DNA of 41,899 nucleotides. Source: Candidatus Uhrbacteria bacterium (GTDB taxonomy: Bacteria; Patescibacteriota; Patescibacteriia; 2-12-FULL-60-25). The DNA is taken from positions 1 through 41,899 of the forward strand of contig CAITMG010000039.1 of NCBI GenBank assembly GCA_903893445.1. Direction: 5' to 3'. The position numbers and the translations under genes were made by a program. Below are positions 7,608 to 15,001 of this stretch, one piece after another; position 1 is the first letter of the stretch, and every line of letters begins with the position of its first letter. The notes under the pieces are model-generated. The model searched no databases. It was given only the letters and a program-made list of their open reading frames with translations, and had not been told where the DNA came from.

Positions 7608-8492
7608 ATGTTACTCATCATCTTGTTATCCATCACAGCACTCTCCGTCATTGTCATGGCGGTGCTTGTGTTACGTCATTGGAAGGAGATTCGATTGCTC
7701 AATCCGGATTCGATCAAGGAAGAGCGCGAGCGCCAAAAGCGCGATGAGTTGCTTCAACAGCGTTTTGTTCGGATGACGAAGGAAAAAGTTGGACCATTCA
7801 AGGCGATCATCCTTCGTGCAACAACGGACGTGAAAAAGTTTTATCACGCCGTGTATTTGAAATATGTGCGTTTGGAAAAGTTTTATTCGCAGGCCAAATC
7901 ACCGTTTGCCTCTGTTGCGCCGTCGGTGAAAGATCGCATCAAGTTGTTGCTTGATGAAGCGCGATCGTTGGCTCGTGATTTGAAATGGGCAGATGCGGAG
8001 CGTCGATATCTGGAAGTTCTTGGCACAGATCAACGCAATGTTGATGCGTATAAAGGTCTGGGCATGATTTATCTCAAACAAAAATTATATCCGCAGGCAC
8101 GTGAAACATTTGAATATCTCGTGAAGTCGAAAAAAGCAGATGACATTGCCTTTGCGGCGTTAGCGGAAATTGAAGAAGCCGAGGGGAATGTGTCGGCCGC
8201 CGAGACGATGCGACGGAGTGCGATTGAGGTTCGTCCGCGTCTCGCGAATCGTCACGCGGACTTGGCGGAATTTTATATCGCGCATGATCAGGTGGCTCGA
8301 GCGTGGCCCTATGCCAAGCGTGCGAATGAGTTGGATCCAAAGTCGGCAAAGTATCTTGAACTTTCTGTGGAAGTTGCTATACTCCTCGGCGATCGGAATG
8401 AAGCAAAACGCCGCTATGATAAGCTGCGTTTGCTCTCGGAAGATCAGCCAAAATTGCAATCACTGAAAGATCGGATTGAGGCCATTGCGTAG
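7608..8492 (+). CDS. Membrane-anchored TPR protein
   Basis: 294 residues. Residues 1-22 form a single transmembrane segment (LLIILLSITALSVIVMAVLVL), followed by a charged region (KEERERQKRDELLQQRF). From about residue 115 there are tandem tetratricopeptide-like helices (AEARYLEVLGTDQRNVDAYKGLGMIYLKQKLYPQARETFEYLVKS-type repeats, then further degenerate ones), which suggests a cytoplasmic protein-interaction scaffold. The start lies directly after the inverted repeat. No catalytic motif is seen and no partner can be named. Confidence 0.8.
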   Translation: MLLIILLSITALSVIVMAVLVLRHWKEIRLLNPDSIKEERERQKRDELLQQRFVRMTKEKVGPFKAIILRATTDVKKFYHAVYLKYVRLEKFYSQAKSPFASVAPSVKDRIKLLLDEARSLARDLKWADAERRYLEVLGTDQRNVDAYKGLGMIYLKQKLYPQARETFEYLVKSKKADDIAFAALAEIEEAEGNVSAAETMRRSAIEVRPRLANRHADLAEFYIAHDQVARAWPYAKRANELDPKSAKYLELSVEVAILLGDRNEAKRRYDKLRLLSEDQPKLQSLKDRIEAIA

Positions 8493-8496
8493 ATAG

Positions 8497-8525
8497 TTGT
8501 CATCTCTCAGCCCGTCTGATACAAC
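8497..8525 (+). promoter_or_regulatory. Promoter for the tRNA-Thr/tRNA-Tyr transcript
   Basis: TTGTCA (8497-8502), a 17-bp spacer and TACAAC (8520-8525), preceded by TG (TGATACAAC). It starts immediately after the TPR gene and is the best promoter upstream of the two tRNAs. Confidence 0.6.
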
Positions 8526-8572
8526 TCCGTCACGAACGACGCGTCAACGCAAATTATCTTCACAGATAAAAT

Positions 8573-8608
8573 GCCGTTGGCCTGGCGCTCGCGAGCGCCA
8601 GGCCGTTG
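8573..8608. repeat. 26-bp palindrome flanked by a duplicated tRNA acceptor arm
   Basis: GGCCTGGCGCTCG (8579-8591) is followed directly by its perfect reverse complement (8592-8604). GCCGTTG, the 5' acceptor arm of tRNA-Thr, occurs at 8602-8608 and again at 8573-8579 on the other side of the palindrome. The arrangement resembles a short insertion with a 7-bp target duplication, or a processing hairpin. Confidence 0.8.
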
Positions 8609-8677
8609 TAGCTCAGTTGGTAGAGCATTTCCATGGTAAGGAAAAGGTCACCGGTTCAAATCCGGTCAACGGCTCCA
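8602..8677 (+). tRNA. tRNA-Thr (GGT)
   Basis: Cloverleaf by eye: acceptor GCCGTTG/CAACGGC, D stem GCTC/GAGC, anticodon stem TTTCC/GGAAA with loop ATGGTAA (anticodon GGT), T stem ACCGG/CCGGT with TTCAAAT loop, discriminator T and encoded CCA (8675-8677). It reads ACC/ACU Thr codons. Its 5' end overlaps the 26-bp palindrome by three bases, and tRNA-Tyr begins one base after its CCA. Confidence 0.95.
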
Positions 8678-8678
8678 T

Positions 8679-8765
8679 GGGCAGGTACTGAAGCGGTCAA
8701 ACAGGACAGACTGTAAATCTGGTGGCCTTGCGCCTTCGAAGGTTCGAATCCTTCCCTGCCCACCA
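8679..8765 (+). tRNA. tRNA-Tyr (GTA)
   Basis: Class II tRNA: acceptor GGGCAGG/CCTGCCC, anticodon loop CTGTAAA (GTA), long variable arm around GGC..GCC, T stem GAAGG/CCTTC with TTCGAAT loop, discriminator A and encoded CCA (8763-8765). It is co-transcribed with tRNA-Thr and followed at once by a terminator. Confidence 0.95.
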
Positions 8766-8795
8766 AAAACACAGCTCCAAAAGAGCTGTGTTTTT
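8766..8795 (+). terminator. Intrinsic terminator after tRNA-Tyr
   Basis: AAAACACAGCTC (8766-8777) pairs with GAGCTGTGTTTT (8783-8794) around CAAAA. The T run belongs partly to the stem. It begins directly after the CCA of tRNA-Tyr. Confidence 0.85.
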
Positions 8796-8797
8796 AT

Positions 8798-8826
8798 TTG
8801 CGTACTTCAGCGGTCCTTGCTACAAC
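8798..8826 (+). promoter_or_regulatory. Promoter for the CDP-alcohol phosphatidyltransferase-like gene
   Basis: TTGCGT (8798-8803), a 17-bp spacer and TACAAC (8821-8826) with an upstream TG. A leader of about 35 bases follows, with the strong SD AAAGGAGGTGA at 8853-8863 before the ATG at 8867. Confidence 0.55.
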
Positions 8827-8866
8827 GCATTTGTCCTGCGAAACCCGAATTGAAAGGAGGTGAGGC

Positions 8867-9601
8867 ATGGACGCGTTTCTTCGATCGGATGTGATGTGGC
8901 CGTTGAAGGCTATTGCGTGTCTGTTGGTTGGGCTTGTTACTGCCTTGCCGCTCCTTTTTATGCCAAAGTCGTGGTTGGCGCGCATGTCGCGTTACCCGAC
9001 ACTTGGACCGAATGGTCTGACGGCATGGGGGATTGTCCTGTTCTATGGCGGCATTGCGCTGATCGCTGTCGGACAGTTGATTGCCGGATGGATTATTTGG
9101 GTGATGGGTGTCATCTTTGATGTCCTGGACGGCCGATCTGCAAAGGCGATGGAGCAATTTCACGTTCCGCGATCCGAACGCAGTATCCGTTTCGGGAAGG
9201 TGTTTGATCCTGCGGCGGATAAGATCAAGTATCTTCCGCCGATCGCCGCGCTCGCGTGGTACGCCTATGTGTCTGGGTGGCCGGTTTGGCCGATGATTGC
9301 ATGTGATGTCCTTGGGACGTTGATGCGTCCGCCATTTGGACTCTTGAGTCGTTGGCAGCGCGCGACGGAAGCGATGGCGCCGGGAAAGTTTAAGGCTCTT
9401 TTTCAAGCATCAGGTTTGATCGCGTCTGCGCCGCTTCTCCTTGCGTGGTATCGGGATCCGATCGTTCCGAATATTCTGATGTACGCTGCAAGCGTTTCGT
9501 CTGTACTCAGTGTTGGTTCTCGGTTTCGAACGACGTCGGCGATTGATCGCTGGTTGAAATTTTTGGGAAAGCGCTACTTTTCGCACGATGATGTTCTCTA
9601 G
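8867..9601 (+). CDS. CDP-alcohol phosphatidyltransferase-like membrane protein
   Basis: 244 residues. An unusually perfect SD (AAAGGAGGTGA) fixes the start. Several hydrophobic segments are visible (residues about 12-30, 50-85, 125-150, 175-210). Residues around 84-120 resemble the family motif DxxDGxxAR...GxxxDxxxD: D-V-L-D-G-R-S-A-K, then G-K-V-F-D-P-A-A-D-K. Two differences stand out: Lys replaces the motif Arg, and about eight extra residues separate AK from the G-x3-D-x3-D part. Family members join a CDP-activated lipid to an alcohol (for example PgsA). Whether this one is active and on which substrate is open. It is monocistronic, with its own promoter and terminator. Confidence 0.7.
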   Translation: MDAFLRSDVMWPLKAIACLLVGLVTALPLLFMPKSWLARMSRYPTLGPNGLTAWGIVLFYGGIALIAVGQLIAGWIIWVMGVIFDVLDGRSAKAMEQFHVPRSERSIRFGKVFDPAADKIKYLPPIAALAWYAYVSGWPVWPMIACDVLGTLMRPPFGLLSRWQRATEAMAPGKFKALFQASGLIASAPLLLAWYRDPIVPNILMYAASVSSVLSVGSRFRTTSAIDRWLKFLGKRYFSHDDVL

Positions 9602-9606
9602 TTTTT

Positions 9607-9630
9607 ATCCGCAACTCTGCGGATTTTTTT
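9607..9630 (+). terminator. Intrinsic terminator
   Basis: ATCCGCA (9607-9613), loop ACTC, TGCGGAT (9618-9624), then a T run. It ends the phosphatidyltransferase-like gene. Confidence 0.85.
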
Positions 9631-9644
9631 ATATCTTTGCGAGG

Positions 9645-9653
9645 TGGTATACT
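9645..9653 (+). promoter_or_regulatory. Extended -10 element (TGGTATACT)
   Basis: TGGTATACT is the same extended -10 found on the minus strand at 33597-33605. It lies 23 bases before the ATG at 9677, with no clear -35 and no SD. Confidence 0.6.
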
Positions 9654-9676
9654 GAATTGAAAAATAAATCCTTTTT

Positions 9677-10837
9677 ATGCCTGTGACAAAAAAACGCCCT
9701 TTGCAAAAACGTGCATCTTCAAAAAAGATCCAACCATCAAGCCCATGGAAGGGAATTAACCAACTTCATGAGCGTTTTCCGGCAACCAGTCTTGCGTTGA
9801 TTGCCGCGATGGTTGCTGTGCCGATTGGATTGATTTCTGCCCGGACGCAGGCGTCAGGCGGGGATCGTCATGCCGCGCTGTTGCCGTTGCTTGTTGCGCC
9901 ACCGTCGAACGCGATCACGTCGCATGTTGTGACGTTGCGAGGAAAATTGACGAGCGGTGATCCACGGCGCGTGGCGTTTGTGATTGATGGTAATCCAAAT
10001 CGAACCGTTTCCGCATCGCCAACAGATGATGGGGGATGGCAGGCGAATTGGGATACATCTAACGTGGCAAATGGAGATCATACCGTTTCGCTTCGCGCTG
10101 AAAATGACGAAGCTTCAGCTATGACGGGGTCTGTGCATGTGAATGTGCAAAATACGCATCCGCCACTGCATGTGACGTTGGATCAGCCGGCGCCATATGA
10201 GGTGGAAAAAACAGATACGCTCGCGATGCATGCGACGGTTGCCGAGGGCGCGAAAAATGTGACGTTTATTATCTCGCAGCTTTTTGTTGGGAAGGAGGGG
10301 CATCGTGAGGTTGTTCCGGTGCAACGATATGTTGCTTCGGCGCAAGATACGGCGATGCAAAATTGGTCTGCGACGACGGATCCGGCGGGTATTGTTCCGC
10401 ATGCAAACGGATTATTTCAAGTGCAGGCTCAGGCAGAGATGGATGGGTATGCGCAAACGTTAAGCTCTGGCGTCCCAATGATTTTAACCAGTACGTCTTC
10501 GAAAGTTTCTTTTGCAGGTGTCCCGCAAGAGAATCCAGAAATTAATTTTATCGATATTGATGTTTCGTCGCCGGAACAGGGCGCATCCGTCTCTGGCATG
10601 GTGCCAATTGTGAGTGCTGGAACGCCAATTGATGCGGTTGTTGCGATGAAGGTGTCGGTGTGGGATGGGAAGGGATATAGTCACGATCTTCCGGCGCAGG
10701 ATGTGAAGGGGGAGTGGACGGCGATGTGGGACACGACGGGTCTTTCCAATGGATGGTATTGGATTCGATCGCAAGCGTATGGTCCGGCGTTTGTTCCAAG
10801 TTTGAGTGAACCGATTCTCGTACATCTGCAAAATTAA
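9677..10837 (+). CDS. Membrane-anchored protein with bacterial Ig-like domains
   Basis: 386 residues. A basic N-terminus (residues 1-30) is followed by one transmembrane segment (about 38-57), so most of the protein is predicted outside. Three beta-rich Ig-like domains follow. The first (about 75-160) and the last (about 290-385) both show the W..xWDT..xxxGxxxxxxxA pattern typical of bacterial Ig folds (GWQANWDTSNVANGDHTVSLRA; EWTAMWDTTGLSNGWYWIRSQA). No enzyme motif is seen. The histidine kinase gene follows 48 bases later with its own -10. An adhesion or envelope-structural role is inferred. Confidence 0.75.
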   Translation: MPVTKKRPLQKRASSKKIQPSSPWKGINQLHERFPATSLALIAAMVAVPIGLISARTQASGGDRHAALLPLLVAPPSNAITSHVVTLRGKLTSGDPRRVAFVIDGNPNRTVSASPTDDGGWQANWDTSNVANGDHTVSLRAENDEASAMTGSVHVNVQNTHPPLHVTLDQPAPYEVEKTDTLAMHATVAEGAKNVTFIISQLFVGKEGHREVVPVQRYVASAQDTAMQNWSATTDPAGIVPHANGLFQVQAQAEMDGYAQTLSSGVPMILTSTSSKVSFAGVPQENPEINFIDIDVSSPEQGASVSGMVPIVSAGTPIDAVVAMKVSVWDGKGYSHDLPAQDVKGEWTAMWDTTGLSNGWYWIRSQAYGPAFVPSLSEPILVHLQN

Positions 10838-10864
10838 TTTTTCGCGTTATTATCTACGTATTTC

Positions 10865-10873
10865 TGATATACT
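10865..10873 (+). promoter_or_regulatory. Extended -10 element (TGATATACT)
   Basis: TGATATACT ends 12 bases before the histidine kinase ATG at 10886. The predicted mRNA start is about five bases before the ATG. Confidence 0.6.
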
Positions 10874-10885
10874 AAACTGATACCG

Positions 10886-13036
10886 ATGCGCGTTCGATTG
10901 AAAGTTGGAATTTATACGATCTTAACAACGCTTGTGGCCGTCGCGACGTTGTATTTGACGTTATCGTATGCGCTTCAATCTCAGTTTGCGCAATTAGAAA
11001 ATTTTACGTCACGACGCGATGCCGGTCGTGCGGTTGAGGGGATTGCGACGGAACAGGATCGGTTAGCAGAAATCACCCTCGATTACGCGGCTTGGGATGA
11101 TTCCTACAATTTTGTCGCACATCCATCGCAGGAATTTATTGACAGCAACTTTACAAATTCGACATTGAAATTTGATGTCATCTTGTATGTTGATACGACG
11201 GGAACATTGGTGTATTCCTCTGTGTCGAATACTGAGACGCGAAAAGATTTTTCCCTTCCGGGAGTCTTTATGTCCGGTCTGCGATCAGTGAATTCCCCGT
11301 ATCATTTTACCGATGCGACAAAAAGCTTAAAGGGCGTCTTGATGACATCGCAGGGTCCATTGATTTTTGCGGCACTGCCAATTACGACGAGTGATCAAAA
11401 AAGCGATATTCGTGGAACGATCTTGATGGGGAAGATTTTAACCGGATCTGAATTAGAAAAAGTTTCGAATGCCGTTAAAATTCCGTTGACTGTTGTCGCG
11501 CTGGATAGCGCAGAGGCTGGTCAGCTTCCAGCGGATTGGAAAACAGGCAAGATGCCTGCAGATACGATTTTTGAATCTCCGGTGAGCGAGGATCGCATGC
11601 AGGTATATGCGCTTGTTGATGATATTTATGGTCATCCAGCGTTCGCACTTCGATCAGATCTCCCACGATTAACAAACATTGAGGGCCGACGTGGGTTGGA
11701 GTATCTCTTGTTTGCTCTTGTGGCGATGTCGTTTGTCTTCGGAGCGTTTTCCCTTGTTTCCATTGAACGCGTGATCGTTCATCCGATTCAACGCTTTTCT
11801 GATCTCGTTCATGAGATGGAGCGATCGCACGTGATTCCGGATGAAGCGTTGATTCGTGGGAATGACGAGATTACGGAACTCGCACATACGTTTATGCGCG
11901 CATTTGGTGCGTTGGAGTTGTCGGAAAATCGATTACGAACTGACCGCGAGCGTCTCGATGCGATATTGCAGAGCATTGGTGAAGGCGTTGTGGTTGTTGG
12001 GAAGGATCAGAACATCGTTCTTGAAAATCGCATGGCCGAACGATTATCTGGATACGCATATTCCGATATCGTCGGAAAGCCATATCGAAAATTTTTCCTG
12101 TTTTACAATGAACGGGATCACGCCGAGGAGGTTGATGTGATCGGTCAGGTGTTGCGCGATGGGACAAATACCGGTGCCGCTGTGCCGATTGTGTATTCCC
12201 GCAAAGATGGAATGACGATTCCGGTGGCATGCGTTTCCGCGGCGTTGCGTGATGTTTCTGGTCACTTGATTGGAAGCGTGATCGTTTTTCGCGATGTGAC
12301 AAAAGAGCGCGAAGTTGATCGTATGAAGTCCGAACTTGTTTCTATCGCGTCGCATCAGTTGCGCACGCCACTTACAGGCATTAAGTGGGTGTTGGAATTA
12401 TTGATGAGTGGTCAGTCGGGAAAATTAACACGCGATCAACGAGATCAGCTTGAGCATGTCGCAGAAAGCAATGAACGCATGATTGCGTTGGTTGAGGATT
12501 TATTGAACGTGTCGCATATCGAAACCGGTCGCAAGTTTACGTATGTGTTTCAGCGTCAGGACTTTATGAAGATTGTGCACGCCGTTGTTGAGGAGCAGCA
12601 GGTGTTGGCAAAAGCGAAACAAATTTCATTAACGATTTCGCGTGGTTCCCCGCGTGTGTGCGTCTCGTATGTTGATGCGGATAAAATTCGTGAGGCGATC
12701 ACTAATCTTGTGAGCAACGCCGTGAAGTACACGCCAAAGAACGGTCATGTCGTTGTTTCTGTGGAACAGAGTAATGAAGGGGAGACATTGTTCCATGTGA
12801 AAGATTCCGGCATTGGTATTCCCGTTGATCAACAAAAGAGGGTTTTTGAGCGCTTTTTTCGAGCGGATAATGCTCAGATGCAAGAGGTGAATGGAACGGG
12901 TTTGGGGTTGTATATCGCCAAAGCGATTGTTGAGGGACATCACGGACGCATTTGGTTTGAGTCTATTGAGCATAAGGGTTCAACGTTCACATTTCTCTTG
13001 CCTGAACGCCATCCGTCAAACGAGAGCAAGGTCTAA
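10886..13036 (+). CDS. Sensor histidine kinase (CHASE4-HAMP-PAS-HisKA-HATPase)
   Basis: 716 residues. Two transmembrane segments (about 9-30 and 270-292) bracket an extracytoplasmic domain containing DYAAWDDSYNFV, the CHASE4 signature. HAMP, a PAS domain (about 350-475) and the kinase core follow. The phosphoacceptor His490 is in SHQLRTPLTGIKW. The ATPase boxes are all intact: N box NLVSNAVKYTP, G1 DSGIGIP, F box FERFFRAD and G2 GTGLGLYIAK. It should autophosphorylate and pass phosphate to a response regulator, but none is encoded beside it, so it is an orphan in this window. The stimulus is unknown. A terminator follows, overlapping the next promoter. Confidence 0.93.
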   Translation: MRVRLKVGIYTILTTLVAVATLYLTLSYALQSQFAQLENFTSRRDAGRAVEGIATEQDRLAEITLDYAAWDDSYNFVAHPSQEFIDSNFTNSTLKFDVILYVDTTGTLVYSSVSNTETRKDFSLPGVFMSGLRSVNSPYHFTDATKSLKGVLMTSQGPLIFAALPITTSDQKSDIRGTILMGKILTGSELEKVSNAVKIPLTVVALDSAEAGQLPADWKTGKMPADTIFESPVSEDRMQVYALVDDIYGHPAFALRSDLPRLTNIEGRRGLEYLLFALVAMSFVFGAFSLVSIERVIVHPIQRFSDLVHEMERSHVIPDEALIRGNDEITELAHTFMRAFGALELSENRLRTDRERLDAILQSIGEGVVVVGKDQNIVLENRMAERLSGYAYSDIVGKPYRKFFLFYNERDHAEEVDVIGQVLRDGTNTGAAVPIVYSRKDGMTIPVACVSAALRDVSGHLIGSVIVFRDVTKEREVDRMKSELVSIASHQLRTPLTGIKWVLELLMSGQSGKLTRDQRDQLEHVAESNERMIALVEDLLNVSHIETGRKFTYVFQRQDFMKIVHAVVEEQQVLAKAKQISLTISRGSPRVCVSYVDADKIREAITNLVSNAVKYTPKNGHVVVSVEQSNEGETLFHVKDSGIGIPVDQQKRVFERFFRADNAQMQEVNGTGLGLYIAKAIVEGHHGRIWFESIEHKGSTFTFLLPERHPSNESKV

Positions 13037-13050
13037 TTTTTTTGAACAGA

Positions 13051-13078
13051 AAGAGGGTTGACAAAACCCTCTTTTTTT
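13051..13078 (+). terminator. Terminator of the histidine kinase gene
   Basis: AAGAGGGTT (13051-13059), loop GACAA, AACCCTCTT (13065-13073), then a T run. The -35 box of the next promoter spans one stem edge and the loop. Confidence 0.85.
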
Positions 13079-13086
13079 GTTATCTT
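13058..13086 (+). promoter_or_regulatory. Consensus promoter embedded in a terminator
   Basis: TTGACA (13058-13063), exactly 17 bp, then TATCTT (13081-13086). The -35 lies within the terminator hairpin and the spacer contains its T tract. An SD (AAGGAG, 13107-13112) then precedes the ATG at 13118. Confidence 0.75.
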
Positions 13087-13117
13087 ATCCCGTTCTCTTC
13101 ACACCCAAGGAGTGTCC

Positions 13118-13381
13118 ATGAAGCAGATCCTCGCGTTCGTTTTTCTTTCGTTTTCGGTGATGGCGTGCGGCGCGACGACGCAGGCGCCGTTCGCTCCGAG
13201 GTTGTCGACGAACGTCACCGCAGAGGTGAGCGTGAAGCCTGTCGCGCCGTATCACCGGCCGGCGGAACAGCTCGTCTGCATCGCGCCCAAGCCGCGTCAC
13301 GCCATCGCGATCAGGCAAGGTTGTGGATACACGCAGAGCTGCGTCGGTGACGCAACTCGCACGCCGCAACAGGCGAAGTAG
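13118..13381 (+). CDS. Small putative lipoprotein, unknown function
   Basis: 87 residues. The start is set by AAGGAG six bases upstream and by the resulting signal peptide with lipobox V-M-A-C (Cys17); an in-frame ATG at 13058 overlaps the -35 box. The mature part is short, proline-rich and basic, with three further Cys residues (one alone, then C-G-Y-T-Q-S-C). Codons are GC-rich, and the gene has its own consensus promoter and terminator, unlike its neighbours. I do not recognise a family. Confidence 0.65.
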   Translation: MKQILAFVFLSFSVMACGATTQAPFAPRLSTNVTAEVSVKPVAPYHRPAEQLVCIAPKPRHAIAIRQGCGYTQSCVGDATRTPQQAK

Positions 13382-13389
13382 CTCGTTTG

Positions 13390-13422
13390 CGCTCCGATGA
13401 TGTCATCGGAGCGTATTTTTTT
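13390..13422 (+). terminator. Intrinsic terminator
   Basis: CGCTCCGATGA (13390-13400) pairs with TCATCGGAGCG (13403-13413); the innermost pairs open to make a usable loop. A tract of eight or more T follows after ta. It ends the small lipoprotein gene. Confidence 0.85.
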
Positions 13423-13445
13423 TCGACGGAATATTTTTCACGGAG

Positions 13446-13451
13446 TATCAT
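13446..13451 (+). promoter_or_regulatory. -10 element (TATCAT) for gpsA
   Basis: TATCAT lies 12 bases before the gpsA ATG at 13464. The same hexamer and spacing recur upstream of the PBP gene (19793-19798). No SD is seen. Confidence 0.45.
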
Positions 13452-13463
13452 TTTGGCATCTTT

Positions 13464-14366
13464 ATGAAAGAACAGATTGTCATTGTTGGTGCGGGTCGGA
13501 TTGGCGGAGCTGTTGCTGATGTTTTACGACGCAAGGGATATCGCGTGGATCTATGGGATATTGTTCCGGGTCTTGTTGCTGGACAGCAGTCACTCGCTGT
13601 TTTGATTCCGCGAGCGACGGGAGTGATTCTATGTGCGCCGTCGTGGGCGACGCGTGCCGTAGCGACCTCGATCGTTCCGCTGCTCCCACGGACGGCGTTC
13701 GTCCTGTCATTTGCAAAGGGGATTGAGTCGGGAACAAATCAAACCGTGAATGCGATTCTTGCGGATTGTTTCCCAAAACATGTGACGGGTGTCGTTGGTG
13801 GTCCGATGATGGCGGAAGAGCTGTTGGAGGGAAAAGGCGGAGTGGCACTTATTGGCATCAAGAAAAGTGTTCATGGACGTTTGCGTCAACTCTTTGCCAA
13901 GACGGGCGTCCAGGTTCGATTTTCCGCGGATGCGCGGGGTGTGTCGTATGCCGGGACGTTAAAAAATATTTACGCGTTTGCGCTCGGCATCGCGGACGGT
14001 GCTGGTTGGGGCGTCAATCTGACGGGGTGGTTTGCGTCTCAGGCGGTGATCGAGATGGTTTCGATTGCACGGTTTGTTGGGTCGGATGAGGCGTTGATTT
14101 TGGGTCCAGCGGGGATCGGGGACTTTATCGCGACAGCGTTTAGTCCACATTCTCGGAACCGCTCGGTTGGGGAAAAGTTGATCCAGACGGGCAAATGTCC
14201 AAAGAGCGAGGCCACGCAATCCATTTTGCCGCTTTGTGCCATCCTTGGACCGAAAGAGGTGAAAAAGCTGCCAATTTTGGCTGGATTGTCATCTGTTTTG
14301 GCCGGAAAACGCAAAATAACCGGAGTTGTCAAAGACTGGAAAACGTTGGCGGAGAAGATTGGTTGA
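13464..14366 (+). CDS. gpsA: NAD(P)H-dependent glycerol-3-phosphate dehydrogenase
   Basis: 300 residues, somewhat shorter than typical GpsA (about 330). The N-terminal Rossmann fold has [17 protein letters not shown] (GxGxxG). LSFAKGIE and [18 protein letters not shown] follow. The catalytic-domain segment [24 protein letters not shown] carries the active-site Lys and matches KNVxAIAxGxxDGxxxGxN of the family. It reduces dihydroxyacetone phosphate to sn-glycerol 3-phosphate, the head-group precursor of phospholipids. This fits with tpiA and the phosphatidyltransferase-like gene elsewhere in the window. The tRNA-Thr promoter overlaps its stop codon. Confidence 0.85.
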   Translation: MKEQIVIVGAGRIGGAVADVLRRKGYRVDLWDIVPGLVAGQQSLAVLIPRATGVILCAPSWATRAVATSIVPLLPRTAFVLSFAKGIESGTNQTVNAILADCFPKHVTGVVGGPMMAEELLEGKGGVALIGIKKSVHGRLRQLFAKTGVQVRFSADARGVSYAGTLKNIYAFALGIADGAGWGVNLTGWFASQAVIEMVSIARFVGSDEALILGPAGIGDFIATAFSPHSRNRSVGEKLIQTGKCPKSEATQSILPLCAILGPKEVKKLPILAGLSSVLAGKRKITGVVKDWKTLAEKIG

Positions 14367-14391
14367 CGGACGTCCTGCCTTGCGGTATCCT
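14363..14391 (+). promoter_or_regulatory. Promoter of tRNA-Thr(TGT)
   Basis: TTGACG (14363-14368) overlaps the gpsA stop codon. A 17-bp spacer and TATCCT (14386-14391) follow. The tRNA begins at 14414. Confidence 0.65.
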
Positions 14392-14413
14392 CTCACCACT
14401 ATTCCTCAACTGG

Positions 14414-14488
14414 GCCGGGATAGCTCAGCGGTAGAGCAGCTGTTTTGTAAACAGCAGGTCGCAGGTTCAAATCCTGTTCCCGGCTCCA
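14414..14488 (+). tRNA. tRNA-Thr (TGT)
   Basis: Acceptor GCCGGGA/TCCCGGC, D stem GCTC/GAGC, anticodon stem GCTGT/ACAGC with loop TTTGTAA (anticodon TGT), T stem CAGG/CCTG with TTCAAAT loop, discriminator T and encoded CCA (14486-14488). A small hairpin follows and rpmG starts 29 bases after the CCA. Confidence 0.95.
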
Positions 14489-14503
14489 TCGAGCTCAGCT
14501 CGA
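14489..14503 (+). repeat. Short hairpin after tRNA-Thr (AGCTNAGCT type)
   Basis: TCGAGC, loop TCA, GCTCGA, beginning on the base after the tRNA CCA. Six T follow at 14508-14513, so it may act as a weak terminator or processing signal before rpmG. Its core resembles hairpins beside tRNA-Glu at 24525-24541 and 24562-24576. Confidence 0.6.
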
Positions 14504-14517
14504 CCACTTTTTTCTGT

Positions 14518-14673
14518 ATGTCGCAAGATAACCTCATCAAGCTCGAGTGCACAGAGTGTAAAAAACTCAACTACCACTCGACAAAAAACAAGAAGACCAT
14601 CAAGGCCCGTCTTGAGCTGAACAAGTTCTGCAAGACGTGCAAGACGCGCAAGCCGCACAAGGAAACAAAGTAA
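14518..14673 (+). CDS. rpmG: Ribosomal protein L33
   Basis: 51 residues, normal for L33. It starts at the ATG at 14518, which is inside a longer open frame that runs back through the tRNA and must be spurious. It has the zinc-ribbon form of L33 with two CxxC pairs (CTEC near residue 11, CKTC near residue 38) and the conserved [12 protein letters not shown] and [15 protein letters not shown] segments. It is a component of the 50S subunit. The next gene starts four bases after its stop. Confidence 0.95.
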   Translation: MSQDNLIKLECTECKKLNYHSTKNKKTIKARLELNKFCKTCKTRKPHKETK

Positions 14674-14677
14674 GGCA

Positions 14678-15001
14678 ATGGTCGGTTTTCCAACACCCCC
14701 ACCGCTGAAACAAAAGCCGACCTTGTCGGTGATTCCTGAATCGGTTCGCAAGAAGATCGAGCATCCCGAGCGCATCACGAAAATGATTATCGCGTTTGGA
14801 GTGGTCGGTCTTCTTTTTGTATTGCTTCCGAGTATTCTTGTTCTTGTGTGTACATGGGGGTGGCTTCGGGCGCATCATGTTCCGGCGTTTCTCGTTGTGA
14901 TCGTCTTATCTGTGATTGGATGGTATGGTTTTTCCCTTGGGATGATGCGCGGGCGACGAATTATTCTTGATGCGCTTCGCCACGAAGACGACGTTGTATG
15001 A
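14678..15001 (+). CDS. Small two-helix membrane protein
   Basis: 107 residues. A proline-rich N-terminus (FPTPPPLKQKP) and a charged stretch precede two transmembrane helices (about 36-60 and 67-88), followed by a basic then acidic C-terminus. The stop overlaps the HD-hydrolase start by four bases (ATGA), so the two are translationally coupled. Size and layout resemble SecE-like or small inner-membrane proteins, but I cannot assign a family. Confidence 0.7.
   Translation: MVGFPTPPPLKQKPTLSVIPESVRKKIEHPERITKMIIAFGVVGLLFVLLPSILVLVCTWGWLRAHHVPAFLVVIVLSVIGWYGFSLGMMRGRRIILDALRHEDDVV

Noticed and set aside
8497-8691. 64-residue open frame after the TPR gene
   Set aside because: It runs through the tRNA-Thr promoter and tRNA body; the tRNA cloverleaf explains the sequence.
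4049-14366. Genetic code 25 (TGA as Gly), found in some Patescibacteria
   Set aside because: Several well-conserved genes end at TGA at the expected length (glyQS, gpsA), so TGA is a stop here.
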